Shown here in pieces: positions 1 to 9,600 of a stretch of DNA of 64,000 bases. Both the position numbers and the translations under genes were made by a program. How positions within the stretch are numbered: the first letter of the stretch is position 1; each line of letters opens with the position of its first letter. The notes under the pieces are model-generated. The model did no database searches, was not told the origin of the DNA, and saw only the letters and a list, made by a program, of their open reading frames with translations. The stretch comes from Fidelibacterota bacterium (lineage in GTDB: Bacteria > Fidelibacterota > UBA8477 > JABMPR01), in assembly GCA_016844955.1 (NCBI GenBank), contig JAERTH010000060.1, positions 34,905-98,904 of the forward strand. Reading direction: 5' to 3'.

Positions 1-1052
1 AGAGAACGCTTCTCCCTGGGATCATACCGGGCATTGGACAAGCGCACAGCTTCATCAAATATTTTGCCCTCAACAGTTTTGCGCGCCTCGTTTTCTGAAT
101 TGAGAACTGCCGATAATTCACGAGCCTCAACCTGGGTACTGGCGGTCATGAGGCGCACAGCTCGCATGGCTTCCCCAAGTCTACCTACAGCATTAATACG
201 AGGTCCAAGTCCAAAGAGGACATCAGAGACAGTCACTTCATCCCGGGTGATGCCGGCAACCTTCTTAAGGGCCTTGATTCCGGGTCGCTTTCCCTGGCTG
301 ATTAACTTTAGGCCTTCAGCGACAATAATGCGATTTTCTCCGGTAACCTGAACGATATCCGCGGCGGTACCGATGGCAGCCAAGTCCATAAATTGTAGTG
401 CTTGTTCCTTGGATAATCCTCTTCTTTCGGATATGGCCTGCGTCAATTTGAAGGCCACTCCTGCGCCGCAAAGATTCTTGTTGGGGTATTCACAATCATT
501 TTGTTTTGGATTCAGAATGGCCACGGCATCCGGGAGTTGATCATCGGGAATATGATGATCAGTGATCATCATGTTGACACCCTGCTGTTTGGCATATTCC
601 GTTTGCTCAATGGCGGTAATTCCACAATCACAGGTGATAATTAATTTGGCCCCAATTTCAGCTGCATAATCGATACCCTTGTGAGAAACGCCATAACCCT
701 CTGTATTTCTATCAGGAATGTAAAATTCAGATTTGGCTCCGATGGACTGCAGAAATAAGTGCAATAGTGAAGCGGCAGTGGTTCCATCAACATCATAGTC
801 ACCATAAACCAGGATGGGGGCATGTTGCTCGATGCATTCTGATATTTTTGCAACCGCCTTCTCCATATCAAGCATGAGGAAGGGATCGAGTAAATGTGAG
901 ATTGAAGGATTGAAAAATTCTCTTGCTGCTTCAAGGTTGCGCAGGTCTCTGCGCCAGAGCATCCCGCCCACCACAGGTGCAACACCCAAAGAGGCAGTTA
1001 GACTGTCTATCTCGGTTTGCGAACTGTCTTGAATGATCCAGATTTTTTCCAT
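1..1052 (-). CDS. recJ: Single-stranded-DNA-specific exonuclease RecJ (C-terminal part cut by window edge)
   Basis: The reading frame opens at an ATG at 1052-1050 and stays open to base 1, so about 350 N-terminal residues are present and the rest lies outside. The translation begins MEKIWIIQDS and contains the RecJ DHH-phosphoesterase motifs VYGDYDVDGTTAASLL, ITCDCGI and MMITDHHIP (the DHH motif), then CGAGVAFKL and GPRINAVGRLG, and a LNSENEARK segment typical of the second domain. RecJ is a 5'-3' single-strand exonuclease acting in recombination and mismatch or base-excision repair with Mg/Mn bound by the DHH aspartates and histidines. It lies downstream of rnpB on the same strand. The call is firm; the length and C-terminal OB domain cannot be judged. 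Confidence 0.93.
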   Translation of the reverse strand, partial: MEKIWIIQDSSQTEIDSLTASLGVAPVVGGMLWRRDLRNLEAAREFFNPSISHLLDPFLMLDMEKAVAKISECIEQHAPILVYGDYDVDGTTAASLLHLFLQSIGAKSEFYIPDRNTEGYGVSHKGIDYAAEIGAKLIITCDCGITAIEQTEYAKQQGVNMMITDHHIPDDQLPDAVAILNPKQNDCEYPNKNLCGAGVAFKLTQAISERRGLSKEQALQFMDLAAIGTAADIVQVTGENRIIVAEGLKLISQGKRPGIKALKKVAGITRDEVTVSDVLFGLGPRINAVGRLGEAMRAVRLMTASTQVEARELSAVLNSENEARKTVEGKIFDEAVRLSNARYDPREKRS

Positions 1053-1162
1053 AATAACAGGTCTATAGTATAAACTTCTACTTGGATTATATCACGGTAA
1101 ATAAATAATCGTTTTATGGGTCTGATGGGTTGGACAGAGACCTTGTTTGCCTGAAAGAAATA

Positions 1163-1547
1163 AAATGGGTAAATCTATAAGCCGGATTCTGTCTTACCCA
1201 CAAAGCGGATGAGGCAGCCATTGATCTGGATTTCGAATTGCATCGAAATACTAGCTTTCTACCCGAAGAGTATCATCAGTGATGAAGTGGCGGACCGCCA
1301 GTCTCTTCTGCTTGAAATTGCTCCGGCCGGGGTTTTCCCACATGATCAATTGCCTGATCACGGCGTGAGCTCTTACCTCACGATTTCACCCTTACCCCGA
1401 CACTTGTGTCGGGGCGGTATCTTTTCTGTGGCACTTTCCATCCCGATCTAGCGATCGGGTCCCATGCTCCAAACATGGGCAACCTGTCCTGCGGAGTCCG
1501 GACTTTCCTCCCAGCTTGCGCCAGGCGACTGCCCGATTTACCCATTT
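1163..1547 (-). ncRNA. rnpB: RNase P RNA, bacterial type A
   Basis: Read on the minus strand, the RNA starts with an AAATGGGTAAATC segment (1547-1535) that pairs perfectly with GATTTACCCATTT at its 3' end (1175-1163), forming P1. It carries the conserved 5' block GAGGAAAGTCCGGACTCC (near 1513-1496) and the conserved 3' block GACAGAATCCGGCTTAT (near 1193-1177). Internal hairpins with GC-rich stems lie at about 1396-1416 and 1441-1460. Length of about 385 nt fits bacterial type A RNase P RNA, the catalytic subunit that trims tRNA 5' leaders. It sits between the zinc-ribbon protein gene and recJ, all on the minus strand. Exact ends are set by the P1 helix and may be off by a few bases. Confidence 0.95.
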
Positions 1548-1593
1548 TTTCTAAAAGCATACCAAAACTAAGGTATCCGTAACGGTCTAAAAG

Positions 1594-1623
1594 AAAAATG
1601 ATCCGAAAGCTCGGATCATTTTT
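1594..1623. terminator. Rho-independent terminator, bidirectional
   Basis: A perfect 13-bp stem (AAAAATGATCCGA with its complement) closes on a 4-base loop, flanked by A-runs on one side and T-runs on the other. It lies 30 bases after the stop of the zinc-ribbon gene and before rnpB, so it probably ends the zinc-ribbon transcript and separates it from rnpB. Confidence 0.75.
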
Positions 1624-1653
1624 ATAAAACCTAATCAAAACAAGGAACGATAA

Positions 1654-2367
1654 TTAACTATCATCCTCCTCGATATGAACCAAAATACGACCACAATTTT
1701 CACACTCAATAAATGCATCCATCTGCTGGATTTCATAGATGGTCTGTGGGTTTAGCTGTTTGTGGCACCCGGTACAAGCTGAACGCTCAATGGGAACCAC
1801 GGCACGGCGTCGGGCTTTGAGAATTCTCTCATATTTCCGCAAATAACGCTGGCCAATATTCTTAACCAACTCGGCGCGCTGGGCTTCAAGTTCTTCCTGA
1901 TGTGCATCAGTGAGGTCCGATTTTTCTTTTAACTCATCGCGATTGGCATCCAATTGTTCAATAAAGGCCGTACTCTGCTCTTCGGATGTGCTGATGGTCT
2001 CATCCAGTTTCTCAATCTCAGTCTCGAGCAGCAATTGTCGCGCTTCCATATTGGCCATTTCAGCTTTTACTGTCTCAATTTCATTGGTCAGGGCATCGTA
2101 CTCACGATTAGTGGTCACAAGATAAAGTTGATCCTGATATTTCTTGACCTTGCCCTCGGCGTCCATGAGCCCGCCCTTAATAGTGATGAGCTCTTTCTGG
2201 TTATCTTCCAGAGTTACACGAGTATTTTCTAATTCAGATTTTACGGTTGCTGCTTGAGATTCGAGCTTTTCAACTTGCTGGGGGAGACTCCCCTTCTTCT
2301 CGTCAATTTCGAAGAGTTGACGGTCTATAGCCTGGAGGTCAATCAGATACTTTAACATGTTGTTCAT
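1654..2367 (-). CDS. C4-type zinc-ribbon coiled-coil protein (zf-RING_7 / DUF164, COG1579)
   Basis: This 237-residue protein has a long heptad-rich coiled coil (about residues 5-180, with runs of E, K, L and Q) followed by a C-terminal zinc ribbon with two cysteine pairs, CTGCHKQ and CENCGR, separated by about 20 residues. This is the layout of the widespread COG1579 family, proposed to bind nucleic acid or proteins; no biochemical role is certain. The chosen ATG at 2367 has an AGGTG ribosome site just upstream; an ATG three codons later is possible. It sits between glyS and rnpB and is followed by a strong terminator hairpin. The family assignment is secure, the function unknown. Confidence 0.88.
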   Translation of the reverse strand: MNNMLKYLIDLQAIDRQLFEIDEKKGSLPQQVEKLESQAATVKSELENTRVTLEDNQKELITIKGGLMDAEGKVKKYQDQLYLVTTNREYDALTNEIETVKAEMANMEARQLLLETEIEKLDETISTSEEQSTAFIEQLDANRDELKEKSDLTDAHQEELEAQRAELVKNIGQRYLRKYERILKARRRAVVPIERSACTGCHKQLNPQTIYEIQQMDAFIECENCGRILVHIEEDDS

Positions 2368-2400
2368 TCACACCTACTCTCTGGGTATATCATAAGAAAA

Positions 2401-2418
2401 GTGCACCTGGAGGTGCAC
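2401..2418. promoter_or_regulatory. Perfect 18-bp palindrome upstream of the zinc-ribbon gene
   Basis: GTGCACCT directly abuts its own inverted copy with a GG centre, 33 bases before the zinc-ribbon start codon (minus strand). It could be an operator or a leader hairpin. There is no T-run to make it a terminator. Confidence 0.35.
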
Positions 2419-2578
2419 ATATTAATTTAATTCGAAGTGGATCAGAAAAATGCTGTTTGAGGAAGAAAGGTTGCTTTGGTACTCGCCTAATCACGTCATG
2501 CAATATAAATAGCATCCTACGGACAGCAAGCAGGGATAATCAGTCCATGATATTTTTTTGAGAAGGTATTATCATAAC

Positions 2579-2611
2579 AAAAAAGGCTGCGGATGAGACC
2601 ACAGCCTTTCT
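2579..2611 (-). terminator. Rho-independent terminator of glyS
   Basis: On the minus strand an AAAGGCTG stem pairs with CAGCCTTT around a loop and is followed by a T-run. It lies about 45 bases past the glyS stop codon and ends the topA-glyS transcript. Confidence 0.75.
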
Positions 2612-2652
2612 TGAATAGGTTGAGCATGCTTTTTTCTATGAAAGGGAAGTTC

Positions 2653-3978
2653 CTAGCTAGTGAGAATCCGTGTTGCTAGCCAGGTCTGTAATTCATCAAT
2701 TGGTACCCGAATCTGCTCCATGGAGTCCCGATCCCGCACAGTAACGGCCTTATCATCAAGCGTGTCAAAATCAACAGTGACACAATAGGGGGTTCCAGCC
2801 TCATCCATACGACGATAGCGACGTCCAATGGCACCCTTCTCATCATAAAACACATTGAAGTGCCTTTTAAGCTGATCCTTCAATTCCCCTGCCAATTCTT
2901 TGAGACCACCTTTTTTAACCAGTGGCAGAATAGCAACTTTGATGGGAGCCAGACTGGGGTGAAAATGCATAACCGTTCTCACGGAGCCATCTTCAAGAGT
3001 TTCTTCCTCATAGGCTTCACACATCACTGCCAGGGTGGTACGATCACAGCCTGCTGAAGTCTCAATTATAAAAGGTGTGTATACCTGGTTGGTCTGTGGG
3101 TCGCGGTAGGACATGTTCTTTCCAGAAAATTCCGCGTGTTGCTTCAGATCGAAATCAGAACGGTTGTGGATACCTTCCAGTTCACTCCAGCCAATGGGAA
3201 ACTTGTATTCCACGTCAAAGGCAGCACGGGCATAGTGGGCCAATTCATCTGGACCGTGTTCATGAAAACGCAGATTCTCAGGATTGATACCGATGGTATC
3301 GTAAAATGATTTCCTGCGTTCTTTCCAGGTTTCAAACCATTCGTCGGACTCTTCTGGCTTGACAAAAAACTGCATTTCCATCTGTTCAAATTCACGGGTT
3401 CTGAAAATGAAGTTTCCAGGCGTAATTTCGTTACGGAAAGCCTTGCCTATCTGAGCAATACCGAAAGGGACCTGTTGACGAGCTGTATCCACTACGTTGG
3501 GAAAATTTACAAAAATACCCTGGGCGGTTTCAGGACGCAGATAGATCGTTGAGGATGATTCTTCCACGGCACCCATCTGGGTTTTAAACATGAGGTTGAA
3601 TTGTCGGGATTCAGTGAGCTCACCACCACATTCCGGACATTCCTTTGATTTCATATTTTCTTCAGCCAGGTTGTCTTCCCGGAACCGGGTTTTACATTTT
3701 TTACAATCTACCAGTGGATCGGTAAAGCCACCTACATGGCCACTTGCTTCCCAAACTTTTGGATGCATGAGAATGGCAGCATCCAGTCCAACGATGTTGT
3801 CATATTCTCTGGTCATGGCATTCCACCAGGCCTGTTTGACATTGCGCTTGAGCTCAACTCCCAGAGGACCGTAATCATAACAGGCGTTTATACCACCGTA
3901 TATTTCACTGGATTGGAATACAAATCCGCGTCGTTTTGACAGGGATACCAGTTTTTCAAAACTTTCTAAACGTGCCAT
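2653..3978 (-). CDS. glyS: Glycyl-tRNA synthetase, dimeric class II type
   Basis: At 441 residues this is the single-chain alpha2 type (not the GlyQ/GlyS two-subunit form). It charges tRNA-Gly in the cytoplasm. Visible class II signatures are the N-terminal [12 protein letters not shown] and YDYGPLG segments, motif 2 around [19 protein letters not shown], the glycine-specific insert with two Cys pairs (CKKCKTRF and CPECGG), and motif 3 with [12 protein letters not shown], followed by an anticodon-binding domain starting near [11 protein letters not shown]. The start ATG follows the topA stop by about 21 bases, so it is probably co-transcribed with topA and ended by the hairpin at 2579-2611. 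The protein is complete and typical in length. Confidence 0.95.
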   Translation of the reverse strand: MARLESFEKLVSLSKRRGFVFQSSEIYGGINACYDYGPLGVELKRNVKQAWWNAMTREYDNIVGLDAAILMHPKVWEASGHVGGFTDPLVDCKKCKTRFREDNLAEENMKSKECPECGGELTESRQFNLMFKTQMGAVEESSSTIYLRPETAQGIFVNFPNVVDTARQQVPFGIAQIGKAFRNEITPGNFIFRTREFEQMEMQFFVKPEESDEWFETWKERRKSFYDTIGINPENLRFHEHGPDELAHYARAAFDVEYKFPIGWSELEGIHNRSDFDLKQHAEFSGKNMSYRDPQTNQVYTPFIIETSAGCDRTTLAVMCEAYEEETLEDGSVRTVMHFHPSLAPIKVAILPLVKKGGLKELAGELKDQLKRHFNVFYDEKGAIGRRYRRMDEAGTPYCVTVDFDTLDDKAVTVRDRDSMEQIRVPIDELQTWLATRILTS

Positions 3979-3999
3979 TTTCTCTCTCTATCTTTTATG

Positions 4000-6246
4000 C
4001 TATGAAGCTTCAGGTTCGTTGACGGTAATTTCGTGTTTACACTTGGGGCATAAGGCATAGTCGCCTTTTTTCTTGGTTGACTTGGCCACCATGTACGGAT
4101 TTTCACAGGCTGGACAGGTCTGAGCAATTGGTGGATCCCAACTGACAAAGTCACAATCAGGATACTTGGTACAGCCATAAAAGGTTCTACCACGTTTTGA
4201 GCGCCTTGGAGATATGTCTCCTTTGCAATCTGGTTTGGGACAGGGCATTAAGATGTTGAAGGGTTTGGTGAATTTGCATTTTGGGTAGGCGGAGCATGCG
4301 TAAAACTTCCCATAGCGGCCATCCCGCAGGATTAGAGGTGATTCACATTTCTCACATTTACCGTGATCTTCAGCAGCTTTGGGCTCCCCATTCTCCTCTG
4401 TGGTGGGAGCATCCAGGGGTCGGGCGTTTTTGCAAGCAGGAAAGCCCGAACAAGCCATGAAGCGGCCATTTTTGCTCCACTTGATAACCATGGGTTTTCC
4501 ACATTTCTCGCAGGCCTCACCGCTGTCCTCTTGCAAGGATTTCTTAATCTCAGTATAGGATTTTGATGATTCCTCCAACCAGCGTTCAAGGTGCGCCCAG
4601 AAGTCCTTCATTACTTCCAGATAGGTTCGATTACCTTCTTCAACCTGATCCAGATTTTCTTCCATTTCTCGAGTAAATGTTTTATTGACCAATTCTGAGA
4701 AATTTTCCACCAGCAGTTTGTTGGTCACCTTCCCCAATTCCGTTGGGTATAGCTTACGCTTTTCAGACTGAACATAATTTCTGGTTTGCACCACTGAGAT
4801 TATGTTAGCGTAAGTAGAAGGACGACCGATGCCTTCTTTATCAAGAATTTTCACCAGGCTACTTTCAGTGTAAGGAGCAGGTGGTTTGGTAAAATGTTGA
4901 TCCGCATCAATTTTAAGTAGTTGAAGTGAATCATCCTTTTCAATGTCTGAGGGAAGATGACTTTCTTTCTCTTCTACATTTTCAAAATAGACTTTCCGGT
5001 AACCATCAAAAACAAGATCTGAGCCGCTTGCCCGCAGACCAAACCGGCCAGCCTTGATATCCACTGAGGATTGATCAAAAACGGCAACTGCCATTTGAGA
5101 CGCAACAAAACGACGCCAGATTAATTCGTACAATTTTGCCTGTGGGCCGGTCAGTGATGCTTTTATCTCATCAGGCACCAGATCAGGATTAGCTGGACGA
5201 ATGGCCTCGTGAGCATCCTGGATTTTGCCACCACTTTTCCCAAATGGTCGTCCCTTTGCCGGTAGATATTTTGAGCCATATTTGGCTTCGACCTGCGTTC
5301 TGGCACTCTCAATTGCAGAATCCGCAACACGGGTGGAGTCTGTACGCATATAAGTTATCAAACCGGTGGTTTCACCATTCTTAAGTGTAATACCTTCATA
5401 TAGCTGTTGAGCCAGAGTCATGGTGCGCTTGGTGGTAAAACCAAGCTTCTGGAATGCAGCCTGTTGCATGGTTGAGGTCGTAAAGGGAGCGTGGGGATTT
5501 CGTTTCACTCTTTTCTTGGTCACTGCTGCAACGCTATAGTTTTCCTCTTTTAGCTCATGGCGGATGGCCAGTGCAGAATTCTCATCAGCAATGTGGGCTT
5601 TTTTGCCATCCACTTTCTGCAATTCAGCTTCAAAAGCTTTTTTCTTCTCAGTCTCCACCTGGGTTTTAATGGTCCAATATTCCTGGGGCTCAAATTTGTC
5701 AATTTCTTCCTGGCGTTCACAAATCAAGCGTAAAGCCACAGATTGGACGCGACCGGCACTTAAACCAGAATAGAGTACGCGCCATAGGAATGGACTTACC
5801 TTAAAGCCAACCAGTCGATCAATAATGCGACGGGCCTGTTGGGCATTGACCAGGTTCATGTCAAGGGTGGTAGCATTGCGCATGCCCTCCAGAACTCCGG
5901 TCTTGGTAATTTCAAAGAACATGACGCGGTGAATGGGCTTATTTAAATTTTTGAGCAGGCGCATAACATGCCAGCCTATAGCCTCTCCTTCACGGTCAGG
6001 GTCAGTCGCAATGAAGATTTGCATTGAATTTCTGGCAGCCTCTCGTAGCGCATCCACATTCTTCTTCTTGCCGGGGATAGTTACATACAGGGGTTTAAAA
6101 TCTTCCTTAAGGTCAACGCCCAACTGGGTTCTAGGTAGATCTCTGATGTGACCAACCGTTGACAGGACTTTGTATTCATCCCCTAAATATTTACGTATGG
6201 TTCCGGCTTTGGAGGGTGATTCGACGATAACGAGGTTTTGTGACAT
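4000..6246 (-). CDS. topA: DNA topoisomerase I (type IA)
   Basis: A 748-residue type IA topoisomerase that relaxes negative supercoils. The Toprim domain begins with LVIVESPSKAGTIRKYLG and includes ATDPDREGEAIGWHV; the active tyrosine lies in GLITYMRTDSTRV. Four C-terminal C4 zinc ribbons follow (first pairs CEKCGK, CEKCES, CPKPDC and CPACEN), giving a cysteine-rich tail of about 170 residues. The frame is open 17 codons further upstream, but the ATG at 6246 (MSQNLVIVE) has a clear AAAGGAAG ribosome site and matches the usual family start, so it is preferred. glyS follows closely on the same strand. Confidence 0.95.
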   Translation of the reverse strand: MSQNLVIVESPSKAGTIRKYLGDEYKVLSTVGHIRDLPRTQLGVDLKEDFKPLYVTIPGKKKNVDALREAARNSMQIFIATDPDREGEAIGWHVMRLLKNLNKPIHRVMFFEITKTGVLEGMRNATTLDMNLVNAQQARRIIDRLVGFKVSPFLWRVLYSGLSAGRVQSVALRLICERQEEIDKFEPQEYWTIKTQVETEKKKAFEAELQKVDGKKAHIADENSALAIRHELKEENYSVAAVTKKRVKRNPHAPFTTSTMQQAAFQKLGFTTKRTMTLAQQLYEGITLKNGETTGLITYMRTDSTRVADSAIESARTQVEAKYGSKYLPAKGRPFGKSGGKIQDAHEAIRPANPDLVPDEIKASLTGPQAKLYELIWRRFVASQMAVAVFDQSSVDIKAGRFGLRASGSDLVFDGYRKVYFENVEEKESHLPSDIEKDDSLQLLKIDADQHFTKPPAPYTESSLVKILDKEGIGRPSTYANIISVVQTRNYVQSEKRKLYPTELGKVTNKLLVENFSELVNKTFTREMEENLDQVEEGNRTYLEVMKDFWAHLERWLEESSKSYTEIKKSLQEDSGEACEKCGKPMVIKWSKNGRFMACSGFPACKNARPLDAPTTEENGEPKAAEDHGKCEKCESPLILRDGRYGKFYACSAYPKCKFTKPFNILMPCPKPDCKGDISPRRSKRGRTFYGCTKYPDCDFVSWDPPIAQTCPACENPYMVAKSTKKKGDYALCPKCKHEITVNEPEAS

Positions 6247-6297
6247 GCGCTTCCTTTGGGCTTCCATTATTTCAAGTCGCGAATAATATTCTGCCAC

Positions 6298-6636
6298 TCA
6301 TGTAAATGCAAGACCTGGTATGGTTGCTTTTGTATTAGTATTATTAACATATATTGCATCTGATTGTCATTCTGTTTTGATCGATTCACCATACCTCAAC
6401 CATTAATAGCGATTTGACATCCAAGCGAATTGCTGGATAATATTGTCGTCTGGTTTTTAAATCTGTATTCCGGGGGAATCAGCTAGTTTCGGATTAACAT
6501 TCATGATGATTTTAGCTCCTTAGTCCTCTACCATATCTAGGGCTTGATTTACATTTTCTTCCAAGTATCTTACCTTATTCTTGTTATAGATATACTTGTT
6601 TCTCATAATATTGTCTAACAATTCGAGGGAGTTCTA
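6298..6636. other. AT-rich divergent intergenic region between topA and the large secreted protein
   Basis: No gene is visible. The stretch must hold the topA promoter (minus) and the promoter of the 1489-residue secreted protein (plus). A plausible sigma-70 promoter is listed separately. No convincing RNA structure was seen. Confidence 0.5.
6414..6441 (+). promoter_or_regulatory. Putative sigma-70 promoter for the secreted T9SS-sorted protein
   Basis: A perfect TTGACA (6414-6419) is followed after 16 bases by GATAAT (6436-6441). It would leave a leader of about 190 bases before the ATG at 6637. FCB organisms often use other -10 elements, so this is a tentative reading. Confidence 0.35.
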
Positions 6637-9600
6637 ATGAAAAAAATCATTTTTTCACTCATAATTATGACAACCAGCATTTCGCTATTCTCTCAATCCG
6701 ATGTTGGTGACACAAAGGCATTTTGGGTTAGTCAGTATGGGTTCTTCCAGGGAACATCTTTAATCAGTGCCACCTTGAAGGATCAGACAAGTCTTGCAGA
6801 TATCTGGTATGAGAACACACGTATAAATGATATTGAAATCTCAAGTGATAATTCTGAGGTATTACTTGTTGGAACGGAATCTGGTGTTGTTCTCTCGGAG
6901 GATGGTGGAAACTCCTGGTCATTCAAAAATGGTGTCTCCGATTTACTACCCGAAGGCTATAGAAGCGGAGGAGGTGACCCAGCACTCCAGCACAGAGCCC
7001 CCGTCACCTCCATTTTTTATCGCAGTGAGGATTATTGGATGGCAGGTTGCGGTCTCGGTCATAAACAATTGGGTGACAATAAAATTTTTGGGGGGTTTCG
7101 AACCAGTAATGGGGGTGAGGATTGGAATTTCGTTTCACGTGGTTCACCCGTATACAATTCTTTGGGTCAATCAGGCTCCAACGTGGATGAAAGACCTGCA
7201 TTTTACGAAATGATCAACGAGCCGAGCAATGCGGATGATTTTTGGGCAGCTACTGAGGCTGGTCTTCTCTTTTATGATGGGACCAAGTGGGAAGAATGGT
7301 CTTCAGCGGGACTCCCGAAGATCAGTCCGAAATGGGATCATCTTGAAGTCTTTGATATTCATTATGCTGAAGAGTCTCAGATTGTCACCATAGTAACCAC
7401 CTTGGGAATATATCAGGGTGAAGTAGATCTAGATGAAGAAATGGTTGCCTGGAGTCCACTCAACACCTCCAGTATTACATCAACTTCTACTCAATCAGAG
7501 TGGTCTGGAGGCTTAACCGTAAATTTTACTCCACCGGGAACCGCCGAACCTGGTGATTGGTACACTGTATTCAGCGTAAGTCAATCTAGATATTGGCTGA
7601 CTCAGTGTGAGATATACGATGGAGCTGGTAGTCTGATTTTAACAGATGATAACCTTTATGCGGCACAAACATTTGCTGATTTTGATTACTCGGAGGTAGC
7701 GGGAACTGAATTCACCATAACACCAGCTGAAAACAGAAGCTTTCTGAATATTGAAAAATCCAGTGCTGAATTTTATGTCGCAGATGAGCATAACGTTTAT
7801 CATCTTGTGAATGGTAGCCTGGGACCATCCGTGTTTGAAATTCAGGATGGCACCATCCATGACTTGAGAATGCACAATAATTCTTTATACATTGCCACCA
7901 GCAGGGGTGTCTTTCTTGATGGGACTGTGATAAGCCCTCAAATCGGAATGCCCAGCCGTACAGAGACCTACCCTTGCGACATTAGATCGCTGGCCAGTGA
8001 CGGCATCAATCTCTATGCCGGTGGTCACCTAGGAGGACTTATAAAATCCACTGACAATGGTAACTCTTGGACATTCCTTAATATGGATCTGGACCACCGT
8101 GAAACCCCCATGGGAGGCAGGGAAAATGTGATGAATCTGGTGGACCCGACGAACGCGACCAACCTTCCAGGAATTGTATCAGAATGGTTCGGAGACATAG
8201 ATGAATATTTCACGAGTGAGACCAGGAATCTGCTTATTTTTGATATTGATGATTTGTATTATTCAAGTCAGGCGATGGGAGAAATCTCAAAGACGGGTGA
8301 TTTTAGACCGATTGATTTACCCTCTCTAACACCTGATTCGCTTTCAAATAATGCTGTTATTGTTTATTTGGACAATAATCCTCAAGATCTCTCCAGTGAA
8401 CTTCTGGATGCCTCAACGATTCACTGGATGACATACATGATTCATAGTATTGTCAATCCTGGCGAAGATGAATGGTTGAAGAGAGGGCTTGCCTACTTTA
8501 GTGAAACCCTCATCGACCCTCAAAACATCCCGAGTTATTCATTGCAGCTTCGGCACGGGCTAACTGAGATGAGCGCGTATAACAACGCATTCAAAGATAA
8601 TTCAAAAGCATTCTGGACATTTATCAAAGAAAAGTTCCTGACTGAGGCAGGTAACTACCAAGCCCTGGCAAATTCAGGTACTCACGGCATTATGAGTTTG
8701 ATGTTTGCTCTGGAGTCTGCAGGAAATGAGAGCACAAGCTTTCCTGAATTGTTCGAGAAATTTGGATTGACCATGTTACTTGACTCATGGGTGGACAATG
8801 CAGGTGCGCCAGTTCGGCCAGATTATACCTTGGAGGGCGCTGAAATTATTCTGGATGATTCTCACATTTGGTGGGATTTAACCGGGGCCGGAAGTTTTCA
8901 AGCTAGTCCATATACCAGAACTGCCCCCCCGCTATCCATCAGTACGCTAATCACCAGAGGGTACGCTACCGGAACCTATTGGGCGCCAGGACTTGGGGAT
9001 GACCTGATATTTTTCACCACCTCCTCTGACAGTCTCAATGTAGAGCTGGTTAAAAGCATACAAAACGATGGGGCGGTAATCCCTGAATCCGTTTCCATGG
9101 AGTCAGGAACCGAACCTGACTGGCCTGGCAACTTTTACTTTGATATTTCTGATTTTGAAAATGAGGGGGAACCTGATGATAATGCAATCGATCACCTCAG
9201 TGCTCAGGTTTCCAACTGTAGTGAAGAAAACAGCTCCATCTTTATCCTTCATTATGAGTTTAGTGACGAGGTCTGGATGGATCTCTGGCACCCTACTTAC
9301 CGCAACCTGCATCTCGAATTGACAAACTATACAGAAAGTCAGTTCCAATTAATATGGGGGCCAATTTTCTGGGGTGAAGCTCCGTCTGAGGGGCAGGAGA
9401 ATCTCCCATCGCTGAGAGACCTTGGTTTTGAAGGATATCAGGTCAAGATTTACCAGGACGGATTATTGGTCCAGGAAATCTCTCCAGTGTTTAATACTTG
9501 GTTGGATTTGACACTTGATATGGAGCAGTCTTACTGTTTCGATGTCAGGGCCCTCTTTGACGGCAATGAATCATCACCAATTGTTGATGATTATTGTCTA

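Noticed and set aside
641..985. 114-residue minus-strand frame inside recJ
   Set aside because: It is out of frame with the clear RecJ motifs on the same strand and shows no features of its own.
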